Of a DNA stretch of 64,000 bases, positions 12,380 to 22,751 are shown piece by piece. The notes beneath the pieces are model-generated. The model ran no database searches and had not been told where the DNA came from. It saw nothing but the letters and a program-made list of their open reading frames with translations. The stretch's first letter is position 1, and every line of letters starts with the position of its first letter. Position numbers and translations under genes: made by a program. Origin of the DNA: Lepidonotus clava (lineage: Eukaryota; Annelida; Polychaeta; Phyllodocida; Polynoidae); NCBI GenBank assembly GCA_936440205.1, contig OW387149.1, positions 15,582,114-15,646,113 on the forward strand, in the 5' to 3' direction.

Positions 12380-12684
12380 CAATATAGGGACATGGGAAAT
12401 CAGTATTCGCCAATTCAACAAGCGACAATTGGAACAGTATATATATACAAATATAATATGCAGCGATTGCATTTTTGAAATTTGGCATGTGTCATCTGGA
12501 CCCCACTCTAGGGCCCCACCATGGGGGGTCTCATTTCAGCAAGGGACTGCTCCATTACCAACCACCCCTCACAGGAAAAACACTCCCCCTGATAACCTTT
12601 TTTACCTAATATGTGTTCTCATTCATTATACTTCACTGAGCAAGACCCTTGAATCCTCAATGGTCCACTGTGTGGAGCTGCAGT

Positions 12685-12893
12685 CTTAAGTGGGTTGGAG
12701 CTGGAGAGGTGGAAATTTGTCTGAGAAAAAACTACAGTGGTTTCTGCACAATAAGGCCTGTGTTGTATGATACAATTAGAACCCAGACGGGGGAAGTAAA
12801 ACACTTTAGTACTCAGACATTTTCCTTTCATCGTTCATCTCTACTGCTTCGCCATAACATCAAACATGCAAATTTTACGGTAATATTTGACGT
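12685..12893 (-). repeat. Dispersed repeat X, copy 2 (inverted)
   Basis: The reverse complement of this stretch aligns with 9114-9308 across its length, with shared words CTTAAGTGGGTTGGAGCTG, TGTTGTATGATACAATT and GGGGGAAGTAAAAC. The two copies are about 3.4 kb apart and inverted. Confidence 0.7.
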
Positions 12894-12942
12894 AAAAATA
12901 CTCCCAACCAGCCCAAGTTGAAACTCTGAGATTTCAGTAATT

Positions 12943-13182
12943 TCATGCACTTTCCATGTTTATTAGAGGCCATGGGGATTTCAAATGAGGTTCCATGATT
13001 GCATTCCACAAATAAATAACAGTAGTGAGGAAGTCTTGAATATTTCTTGGTGCAAAATAGTGGTGTAAATCATGAGGGGTTGGTGCCAATGGGAAATTCT
13101 GCTGTCTGAGCTTTTCACAGTCTGGGCTATCAGAAATTGGATTCCACTCTGAAGCGTAATTAGGATCATCACGAAGTGGCAT
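12943..13182 (-). other. Possible host exon, unrecognised
   Basis: A 79-residue frame starts MPLRDDPNYASEWNP and contains HHYFAPRNIQDF. Unlike most open frames here it has balanced composition with W, H and P residues and no simple repeats. On the minus strand an acceptor-like CTGTATCTCCTTGAG lies just upstream of the ATG, directly after an in-frame stop, as at an exon start. No good splice donor was found before the stop. The family is unknown and the call is weak. Confidence 0.2.
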
Positions 13183-15449
13183 TCCTCAAGGAGATACAGA
13201 ACGATTCTACAAGATTGGATAGTTCTTCACAAAGGGACAGCATAAGAAAGTAATAATGAAGATTAGAGTGAAGATCATGCACCAAGTTTCTTTTGGATCT
13301 ATCATACCAAAATGATGAATGCTTACCGTCCTGCTCTGCTTAATTTTTCTTGTACTCGTTTATGCCTCATTGTAATTAGATGTCATCCATAGTATCTGAT
13401 TGGCATTGACTGACAGTACTTTCTTTTAATTTCAAAGAATATTTTGTTTGTTGGCACAATATCAAACATACGCCAGTTATGGGTTCAACCTAATAGAATT
13501 ACAGGATATATTGAATATTTTGGTATACTTTCTGATTACTCAAACTATTGAATTTTGTCAGTCGATAAACTGGAATTGGTTAACCTACGTTTTCTATGCG
13601 TTGTGAGTGTGATTTTTCTAAAGTAAACATGAATGAAAAAGAAAGTACATGTTATCCTGTACACAGACTGGAATAGTTTAAAATGCTATCAAATAAAGGA
13701 AATATGATTGAAATATAAGAAATTTCAACTTAATATAATGTAAATTTATCAGCAAAAAGGTGAACAGCCACTTAATGGACAATCCGACGTCATCTGAAAA
13801 AATTCTAGATATCACCTAAGTTTTCATATAAGCATAGCTTCCCATAGAAGACAATTCAGTTTGATACATTGGCGCAAACCTGCTTATAATAGATAAAGAT
13901 GTTGTAGAAGAAACCCCTTTTTATGAGAAAAACAACTGCTGATAAGTCGATGACGAGAATTTAGTGTCTTCGGAGCCACAGTAAGAAATTCAGACAAATT
14001 ACTACCTTGCTCCTGTACACTAACGGATAAATATAAACTCCCCTAGGGTATTCTCTGTCTCTTGTGGTGGAAAACTGGCAGTTTGTCCAAGCTCTTAATG
14101 GACACTGAAAGCAATGTGGTGCTTAAAGGGGGAACCCATTGAGCGATGCAACTGAAATTCATTCGTGCTGTTTAAGGTTTATTCTTGCTGTTTAAGGCAT
14201 CAAAATTACCAGAAATTATCAAAATCTGCTGATACTTCCAAAGGTGCCCGAACAGAGGTGTGCTCATTGAGAAAAGCAATCAGAAATCTATACAAAATAA
14301 GTTAATTGCTTGGGAAAAGCAATGATATTGGTGAATAACAACTAATATTTCTACCAGTTGTACTGCTCACTGTTTTCCCTTTTTTAATAGTGTAAATTTG
14401 AGTACAAGTTTGAATAATGAGTCTCCCTGCACTATATGGCTAGACATAGATAGTTACATGCTTTATTTCATCACAGCAGTTCACTGTATTTGGCATAATT
14501 ATTTCTTGATACACAGATGCACAAAGCATAAGCCTTAAATGGGACCTGGTTATTTGAATAAAAGAATTGATTCATACAAGGTCAGTTTTAAAGTATGGTT
14601 CATCACCACACCAATACAAAATGCAATGAAACCAATTCAGATCCAACCTATGAACAAACCAATATACCCAGAATATATTGAGCTGCAAAACTGTAGAGTT
14701 TGCATAGTGCAAGCACACAAGTATATCCATCCACTGTGCTGGTGCTGGTTCTGCTGAGCTTTGCAAATACTTGTCTTTGTAGACCTCCACACTATACAAG
14801 ACTCATCTGAGGGTCCACTAATGTACAATAGAACCAATTAGGCCTTCCTTAGTGGGGGCGTAACAGGCAGAGAACAAGGGGCAATGTCAGCCCCACTACA
14901 GAGTCACTCTGTCTGGAATGCTTTAGTGCTTGAGAGTTAGGGCAGTTTAATAGAATTGTTTTGTTGGTATAGAATTGGAGCTCTGGAGAAGGGGAATCAA
15001 TTTAAAAGTTTGTGAGCTGATTTGATGGATTCAATTTGGTGTAGTTTGAGGGCATTATATATAAGTTTTCTTGAAATCATAAAGTCAATTGGAGGCCTTT
15101 GTAATAACTATAGCAAGGCAAATAGAAATTAGTGCATTTTAACTGTTTATGTAGATCATTTTAACGTCAATCTTTCACTCTCTCTGGGATTGTTATATCC
15201 TTAAGACATCTGTGAAGCTGAATCTGACAATGATATTTCAAAATCTCCTTTCCTCTATTCCGTATCTGCTATGAATAGTTCCAAAGAACAACATAGCCTA
15301 AAAGGTGAGAAATGTCACTTCTGCAGCCTGCCCCAAAATGGTATTAAAGAAAACTGCAATAGCTCATTCTGACAAAAATGGCTCTGTTTACTTTTAAACC
15401 CAAGCTGCTGCTACTCTTTCAGTTATCTTTCAGTTATTCCTTATGAAAT
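13183..15449. other. Unassigned intergenic sequence
   Basis: No gene is recognised. At 14161-14200 the word TGCTGTTTAAGG occurs twice in tandem. The 5' boundary of the LINE copy lies at the right edge and no target-site duplication could be matched. Confidence 0.35.
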
Positions 15450-17240
15450 AAACTGCGGGAGTTAGCTATGAAAATAAAATCATGTTCACCTAATGTTTTA
15501 CCTAATGCAATACCAGAAAGGGTGGTAGATCTTTTTAATTGTTCTTTTAGAAATGGAATGATCCCCAATACATGGAAATTAGCCAAATTACTCCTTTACC
15601 GAAATCTGGAGATAGTAAAAATGTTAGCAATTTAAGACCAGTATCTAATTTACCTATTGTATCTAAGCTTATAGAGAAAATTGTACATGATAGAATGATG
15701 TCACACCTTAATAGAAATAATATTTTAGATTGTAGACAAGGTGGTTTTAGACGAGGACACTCTACTATATCTACAACTGCATATTTTTTAAATGATATAT
15801 ATCAAGGTATTAACGATTCAAAAATTACAGTAGCTATATATTTAGACCTAATGAAGGCTTTTGATACCGTAAATCACAAAATTCTACTTAGTAAAATTCA
15901 AAATTTGGGGATTCAAAATCAAAATTTATTGTGGTTAAGAAACTATTTGCATAATAGGTATCAAAGAACTAAAGCTAACAATGTAATATCAGAATCTAAA
16001 CTTATTAAGTGTGGAGTACCACAAGGGAGTGTCCTCGGCCCCCTTTTATTCTTGATTTATATAAACGATGTTACAAGGAACATTACAGATTGTAAGTTGT
16101 CTTTATATGCAGACGATACAGTTTTATATTATACAGGTGTAAATTTTGATGATTTTATTGATATTTTACAGAGTGATTTGAACAAAGTATCAATATGGTG
16201 TGATAAAAATAAGTTATCAATTAATTGTAAAAAAACTAAATACTGTATATATGGAATGCGTGCTAATGTTTCAAAAAGTAAAGACCTGAAGTTAGATTTA
16301 TCCCTGAACAATTGTAAACTTGAAAAAGTTTGTTCATATAAATATTTAGGATTTACTTTAGATGAGCATTTAAATTTTAACAAACATGTTGATGGACTTT
16401 GTAAATCGGTATCACATAAGTTATACTTATTTTCTAAAGTCAGCAGATATCTTACTGTACAAGCAAGTATATTGCTTTTTAAAAGTTCCATTTTGCCAAT
16501 TTTAGAATATGGTGATATTATATATAGTGGTACTAGTACTAGGAATATTGATAGAATTATTAAGTTGTTTTATCGTGGTCTTAGATTAAGTTTAAATACT
16601 GAATATAAACTAACAAGAGATGGTTTGTGTGAACACTGTGATATCTTAGATTTACAAAAACGTTGTGATTTACATATTTTGACTTTCATGTATAAGCAAA
16701 GAGACAAACAAATTCTATTGAAAAAAACTGACAGGAAAACTAGATTACATAAAGCACCTGTATTTTACACTTATAAACCAAATTTTGAAAAATCTAAACA
16801 AAATATAATGTACCGTGGTGCTTTAAAATGGAATCAATTACCTTCAGATATAAGGAATATAGCAGAAATAAGTATTTTCAAGAATAGAATACCTAAATTG
16901 ATCTAGTCGTATGATTGTATCCCTTTGGTAATATCGGTGATATTTAAATTAAGATAATTTATGTCGATTGACAGATATAATGTTGTGTTTTTTAAAGGCA
17001 ATGTTCTGGTTTTAAAATATGTTTTATGTGTTGATTTTATTATACATATATAAATTGGATTCTTGATGCTGTATTGATTAACATTATTGAAAAATGTCAT
17101 ATACACTATTTCTGTACAAGTGTGATTATTGGGCATTTTTGTTATCTGGATAGATTTTCTATCCAACCAGATGAGGATGGAAAACAAGTGTAATTACTTA
17201 ATTCTTGTCTGGCTAAATAAAAGAATTCAAAAAAAAAAAT
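15450..17240 (+). mobile_element. 5'-truncated LINE, Jockey/CR1 superfamily
   Basis: A non-LTR retrotransposon copy that keeps most of the reverse-transcriptase reading frame, a 3' untranslated region of about 330 bp, and an end reading GGCTAAATAAAAGAATTC followed by a run of ten A residues at about 17231. The apurinic endonuclease domain and the start of the RT domain are absent, as expected from truncated target-primed reverse transcription. In-frame RT sequence begins near 15452 in a different frame from the main ORF, so the copy carries at least one frameshift. No clear target-site duplication was found. Confidence 0.9.
15572..16906 (+). pseudogene. LINE reverse transcriptase (ORF2 remnant)
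   Basis: The frame encodes 444 residues of a LINE reverse transcriptase, which copies element RNA into nicked chromosomal DNA. Visible blocks are LRPVSNLPIVSKLIEKIV at residues 21-38, QGGFRRGHST at 56-65, the catalytic aspartate of motif A in LDLMKAFDTV at 91-100, GVPQGSVLGPLLFLIYINDV at 148-167 and the YADD box at 179-182. The C-terminal region has the KWNQLPSDIRN block near its end, typical of Jockey/CR1-type ORF2 proteins. The ATG is not the true start: 15452-15585 in another frame encodes the preceding PERVVDLFNCSFRNGMIPNT, so about one base has been lost near 15585. A full ORF2 is usually some 900-1000 residues, so about half is missing. Confidence 0.92.
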
Positions 17241-18342
17241 GAGCTTGACTTAAGACAAGTCTGGAGCACACCCAATAAATACTTAAGGGCCAAACAAATG
17301 TTCAAAGGGTCATTGTGCAGTTTTGTTCCTCTAACCATTTTGCTAGCTCATAAATCTTAACGGTAGCACTTGGGACTAACTTTGATCTAGCCATATACTT
17401 CCCTATGTGTTTCCCTCTATGGGAATGCTTCCCTAGACACAATGCAAGGCCCTGCAGTCTGAATAAAAGATGAGACAGAACCAAAGAAGATGGACTTTTT
17501 GTCTGGTTACCCATTGGCTGTTCTGTCACTGCAATCTAAGGTCATTAACAAAGAATGACTCACAGCTGGCTAGGGGCTATGGGATAGGGAAGGTAGGCTT
17601 CTGGTTCTGCATTTATTATGATCTTAGATTCCTTAAACCAACTCAAAAAGTAAAAGGACTTAGAAAGTGATACTGTAGCCTACGTGGTATGAATCGTCAA
17701 GCACGGAGAGTAGATTCTATTGAAACATGATTATAGCAAGGTTGCGGCTGGTTTCACTTGAACAGGTTATATCTATACTGTTTTGGGGTCACATAATGAC
17801 TTTACCAGGCATATAAAGTCCATCTTAGTAAGCTTGTCTCCCACATTTTTTGCTGAATCTCCTCTCTATAATAGTGTGTTGCTCCGAGAGACAATTTGAT
17901 ACTGAAGTCATGTAAGTGACTCTGTTCATTGAGAAAAACTGAAGGGTTTGCAGGCTTGAGCTGGATCCCAACCCACGTGAATGGCAACCTGAAGCAGCCT
18001 TCTTGACTACTTCCTTATTTGAACCTGGATGTTATCATAATCTTTAACATAAGATGACAACCAATTGAACTTGATCATAATTGTTCAATTTGCTGTGACA
18101 AGGCATGAATACAGATGATTACATATATATATATATATATATATATGATAATCTGCTTATTTTAGAAGGATACCCTGATAATTATGGCATTTGAATCTTT
18201 GGCTTAGGACACGTCTGAGACACCCCTTTGTTTAAGCTCACTAATCCTTTTCTCTGTAAAGTTTATTACTCTGATCAATCATGGAGTTATTATTTCTGTA
18301 TTAGTAGCTATAAATCACTACCCAGAAAAGTTAGTTAAGTCC
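17241..18342. other. Unassigned sequence with an (AT)n microsatellite
   Basis: No gene is recognised. A run of about 12 AT units lies at 18123-18146. Confidence 0.45.
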
Positions 18343-18710
18343 TAATTCTCACAACCACGGATAGTCAATTTCTTGAGTTTTACCTGCAGGTTAGCCTGGG
18401 TCAGGATTCATCCTCGGAAATGTGACAAGTCACAAGGCTTAACTATAGAAATTTGCAATAATCATGAGATGATTTGTGGTTTACCATGTTGGAAAAATAG
18501 CATTATGATTTTTTTCCATTTCATATCAGTGTCTTCATATTTGTCTATATTGTTTCAAAATTCATTCATTACAGATCGATTTTGTAGCAAATATTTGTAA
18601 GAATATGCTGTAGGTTTATCAGTGTTTTTGTCGACAAAATCAGTCCAAATTAACCTGCAGGTGTCGAAAATATTGTAAAATTTAATCAGCTATCTATGGA
18701 GGATAGAATT
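18343..18710. mobile_element. Family W TIR element, copy 2
   Basis: The left end AATTCTCACAACCACGGATA and the inverted right end TATCTATGGAGGATAGAATT match the copies at 171-521 and 20789-21156. Subterminal ACCTGCAGGTTAGCC on the left and TTAACCTGCAGGTG on the right also recur. No coding content. Confidence 0.75.
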
Positions 18711-19064
18711 GTGAAAGGAATCTTTATGGTAAATACTAAAATATCCCTCCCATGGTGTTGTGATTCAACTGAACTTAACTCCATCTGCTTAAACCCTAGA
18801 TGAAGATGATACTCCTGTTGTGATACAAAGATGAAGAATGCCAGAGAAAGGCCTCCGTCTCTTGGTGGCTAGGCACAATATCAATCTCTATGTCTGATCA
18901 GAAATATAACAAGATAAGGATTGGCCTAATCTCTCCCCTGCTATCAACTTGGACATGCATGAATATGGAAGTCAATTTTGAAGACCTCATAAAGAAGAAC
19001 CCTTGATTTTAACTATATTTTCTAAATTGACTTTAATTGGCCAAAGGCATTGGATAAAGGCATG
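18711..19064. other. Unassigned intergenic sequence
   Basis: No gene or repeat is recognised. Confidence 0.4.
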
Positions 19065-19415
19065 TTAACTCTTTAGACCCCAATCCGGCCATGGCCGCCC
19101 GAGGGTGTACTCCCCAATCCGGCCGTAGCCGCCCAGAAAAATTGCCATTTTCCCATAATTTTTCCATATTTTTCCAAAGAGAACACTCTAATAACAATTC
19201 TGAGTACAGAAATTCCAAATATATCGTTTAAAAGCTGATTTAATTTCCTGCTCCATGCTTCAAACCAGATTTGTAGAATTTCAATATCTAATGGTAGGTA
19301 AACCATTGAACATCCCCAATTAAGACAAATTTGAGGGATTTCTGGGGGAAATCCATGGAAATCCTGGGGAAATCCAGCAATTTATCCTCGTAGTTAATGG
19401 GGTCTAAAGGGTTAA
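19065..19415. mobile_element. piggyBac-like TTAA MITE
   Basis: The element is bounded by TTAA on both sides and starts CTCTTTAGACCCCAAT; its right end is the inverse of CCCTTTAGACCCCATT. Termini of the form TTAACCCTTTAG are common for piggyBac-type MITEs. Inside, CCAATCCGGCC followed by GCCGCC occurs twice as a direct repeat (19080-19134), a GC-rich patch in AT-rich DNA. No transposase frame is present. Confidence 0.75.
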
Positions 19416-20387
19416 GATTATTTTGTCTTGTTATTAACAATAGCAGTCTTTTATAACAACTAGCCATAGTTCACCTGATTAGTCTAATAAGACACGAAAA
19501 TATGGTCCCAGCTGCAGTGCCCTCATTGTATATTTGATCAGCCTAATCAGGAGTGTTTTATAAAAAGTATATAACCTAATAATCTACCATTGAGGTTATT
19601 TTGTAATGATGCCATTACCTCTATTGATCGATGGAATTATCTATAATAAGACTCGATATACAAAATTGTCAAAGGTCGAAAAGGAGTCCTTGGTATAAGG
19701 GGATCAAATTGTGGAATTTGTTACTTGCGGATATTCAAATGTCAGATACTAAAAAATGTTTTAAAAATCAAAATGAAAATTTATTCAGGCATGATTTATT
19801 TTGCTGCAGCTCTATATGTGAGAAAATATTGAAATATTTTGTGTAATAATTGTTTGTATATGATTTATCGTGTTGATCGTATAACATGTTATGTTTACTG
19901 TTTACTACATGAAAAACTTACTTCGTAAGATGTAGCTCTGAAACGAAAAAAGATATAGCAGGACTTTAGACATTCTAGAAAATGTGGTTAATTCCCTTGA
20001 CGTGTTTCCAATTCGTAGCCTGAAAGAAAATATGGTTCACCTTTTAGTTGTTTACATTGTGCATCAGATATAAAAGTGATCTCGGCTAGAGGTTTTTAAG
20101 CGAAAACCTTACTTTTCTCATGAAGTAATTCATAGAAACATGATTTATGCTCTTTTCATGACCACGATAATGATATTTAAGCATAATCTTAATCTATACT
20201 TTGAAGCAAAATGATCAGAATAGAAAGTGTAGAAGAATCACGTTCCATTGCATCCCTATACAGCTTTGGTAATGATTAAGATACACTATATAGATACAGA
20301 TATATAATTCGTTAGATGTTGTATGATGTTTCTACATTGCACATTCGGGCACAATTGATTGCTTCCATTGTTTTTTCTTATCATCAC
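19416..20387. other. Unassigned intergenic sequence
   Basis: No gene or repeat is recognised. Confidence 0.4.
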
Positions 20388-20610
20388 CAGGGCCCATATC
20401 TTCGTAACTAATTTGGCTGATCAGGGAAAATTTGATAAGGGTCTCAAGAGCAGCAGTTTTGCCTTTTACCAAAATTTATAGTGTAATTGCAAATTAGTCT
20501 GAAAGGTGAATCATTAGGTGTAAAATTCATGATAGACAGAATTTCTAATCATGAAATGCTAATCAAAGTTTCCCTGATCAGCCAAATTAGTTATGAAGAT
20601 ATGGGCCCTG
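20388..20610. mobile_element. MITE with about 42-bp TIRs (hAT-like ends)
   Basis: The left end CAGGGCCCATATCTTCGTAA continues into ACTAATTTGGCTGATCAGGG, and the whole stretch recurs inverted at the right end with one or two mismatches. CAGGG termini are typical of hAT elements. No matching 8-bp target duplication could be seen, so the superfamily is tentative. Confidence 0.85.
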
Positions 20611-20788
20611 TATCCTGGAACCTTGTCTCATGGGTTTCTGATGTAGCAAACCTATGACCTGATGATAATTTGTGACCAATGAGATAAATTCCTCTTCAGT
20701 GAGACAAATTGCCAGACCCAATCTTGACACCCTAGACTGAAAATTGCAACCATATACATAATGAGCTTTACCTCTGCAGAGCCACCTT

Positions 20789-21156
20789 AATTCTCCCAAC
20801 CACGGATAGCCAATTTTTAGAGTTTTGCCTGCATGTTAGCCTAGATCAGGATGCATGCTGGGTAATTTGTATAATAATTTCCAGGCTTTAGTATAGGCAT
20901 TTTCATTACTTATTTCATTATTAGAAGTTTTACATGATGTAAAACTAGAAATACCTTTTTTTCTAAATTTGTATCCATATACATTCAATATTTTTTAAGT
21001 ATTTTGAAAATTTATTTATCATAGATGGATATAAAATAATTATTAGTTTTGTTGATTTTCTATAGTTTTTATAGCGGTTTTGTGTACAAATTCAGTCCAA
21101 ATTAGCCTACAGGTGCATAAAATACTGTAAATCAGCTATACCTGGTAGGGAGAATT
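20789..21156. mobile_element. Family W TIR element, copy 3
   Basis: It starts AATTCTCCCAACCACGGATA and ends GGTAGGGAGAATT. The interior begins GTTTTGCCTGCATGTTAGCC and ends TTAGCCTACAGGTGC, as in the other two copies. It lies 179 bp from the preceding MITE. Confidence 0.75.
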
Positions 21157-21769
21157 ACAGGAAAATGTTCTGCCACTTATGATCTGATAATCTCCATAGA
21201 ATGATGTGTGCACAAAACAGATAATGGTAGAAATAAGCCGAAGAATCTCTAATATTTTCTCAATATGCCATGTCATTTTTGACAGTTTTGTCCATTGCTG
21301 TATTGAGACATATTGGAGTTGCAAGTATTTCATAATAGAAGCTAAATCTACCTTAAACCTGGGAAAAAAGTATCACAAAAGATAATATCAGATTATTACA
21401 ATGTTAATAAGTAAAACTACTCCAATGTTTACTAAGATAGAGTCTTCAATAACATGGATGATATATATCAAATAGGTGAATTCTTAGCATGTACAATAGT
21501 AGGTGAGCAACCATTGTGGGGAATATCAATACAAATAGGGTTTGACAGTTCTGAGACAATTGTATATGGAGAAGCCAAACACAATAAGAGACCAGGAGCA
21601 TCAAGGCCAATCAACTTATGGGTCTGCTTGATATGATTTGACAAAGGTACATTGTGTCAGGGTTGGTGGATGTTATTTGTGTGCCCAGAGTCAATGTGAG
21701 CTGATGTAATCTCGTCTGAGGGGAAGTGAGAAGCTCTTGGGGGTCAGGGAGGGGATTCAAGGGGCTCTG
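21157..21769. other. Unassigned intergenic sequence
   Basis: No gene or repeat is recognised. Confidence 0.4.
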
Positions 21770-21975
21770 GACAGTGTCGCATGTCGTATCTAAAAAACGG
21801 CAATGTCACATGTCTCTGTTGCTTATTTTTTATCAATTTCACATATGCATGTCAAATTTAAGGAATGTCCATGTCACATGTCACTAAGGTTTTAAAGCTG
21901 TCTGTCATGTTGTTAAGTCCTCATGTCGCATGTCAATTTTAAGAAACAACTGTGTCGCCGTGTCATATTTTAGTG
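21770..21975. repeat. Degenerate TGTCGCATGTC array, single-sided
   Basis: Four or five diverged units of roughly 40-45 bp, each carrying a TGTCRCATGTC word followed by TTTAAGAAA-like sequence. The same words build both arms of the foldback at 62058-62592, so this is probably one arm or a decayed member of that family. Confidence 0.65.
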
Positions 21976-22199
21976 GTCCAGACCCATATTCAAAGCTGTG
22001 TCTTGATGGTGTTTGCCAATAGATTTTATTTTAGAAATGATTTTTGTGTTATTAGATCTGGCAGGCAAGAAACCACTCTAAAGAAATGTTGACTTTTCTA
22101 CAGCTTCCTTACGTTTCATTTTATTTTGTATGTTTGTAAGTTCAACAAACTGATTAGGTACTCTCAGGGGTTTTGGCAATAGACAAAGAATTTGTGTTG

Positions 22200-22365
22200 A
22201 TATGGATAATGTTGTGTGTGGGTGTGTGGATGTGGGTGTGAGGGGGGGGGGTTGTGCTGGGTTTGGCATAACTATTCCCGTGTCACTATAAATGACATGT
22301 GAATAATGTTGTGTGTGGGTGGGTGGGTTTGTGGGTGGGTGGGTGTGGGTGGGTATTTGGGTCAC
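22200..22365. repeat. G-rich (GTGGGTGG)-type low-complexity tract
   Basis: Two blocks, 22213-22256 and 22308-22360, are rich in GTGTGGGT and GGGTGGGT words. The second contains more than six GGG runs separated by 1-4 bases, a classical G-quadruplex-capable pattern on the plus strand. Confidence 0.85.
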
Positions 22366-22751
22366 TCTCCAGAAATTTCCTCAATTGGCAAATTCAGTGT
22401 TTTTTTTCTTTAGATGACTCTGGAACCTTAATTTAAGTTAATTTATTATAAATTTCAGCCTCAACATGCTGTTAAGACTTATAAATTAGAGAAAATTGAT
22501 ATTAAAGTTAAACAATTTTTTTAGATATTTAGAAATTTAAGCCTAAATTGAAGGAAATAGCCAAAAATTGAGAGGTAAGAGTTTTTTTTCAGCTAATTTT
22601 ATTCGATAACTACCTGAATTTCACTTTTTCAGCTACAACATTTGTTTGAGAGGTAATTTGAGTTGAGGCACACTGAATGAAAACATAATTTTCTCTAATT
22701 TAATGATTTTCTGATTTTTATTTAAGTTCTTAGTTTTTTCAAATTCACAAA
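22366..22751. other. AT-rich leader before the motif array
   Basis: No gene is recognised. The stretch is strongly AT-rich, like the spacers of the array that follows. Confidence 0.4.

Noticed and set aside
15572-16906. A host reverse-transcriptase-like gene
   Set aside because: The LINE motifs, the A-tailed 3' end, the missing 5' half and the frameshift show a truncated mobile element copy.
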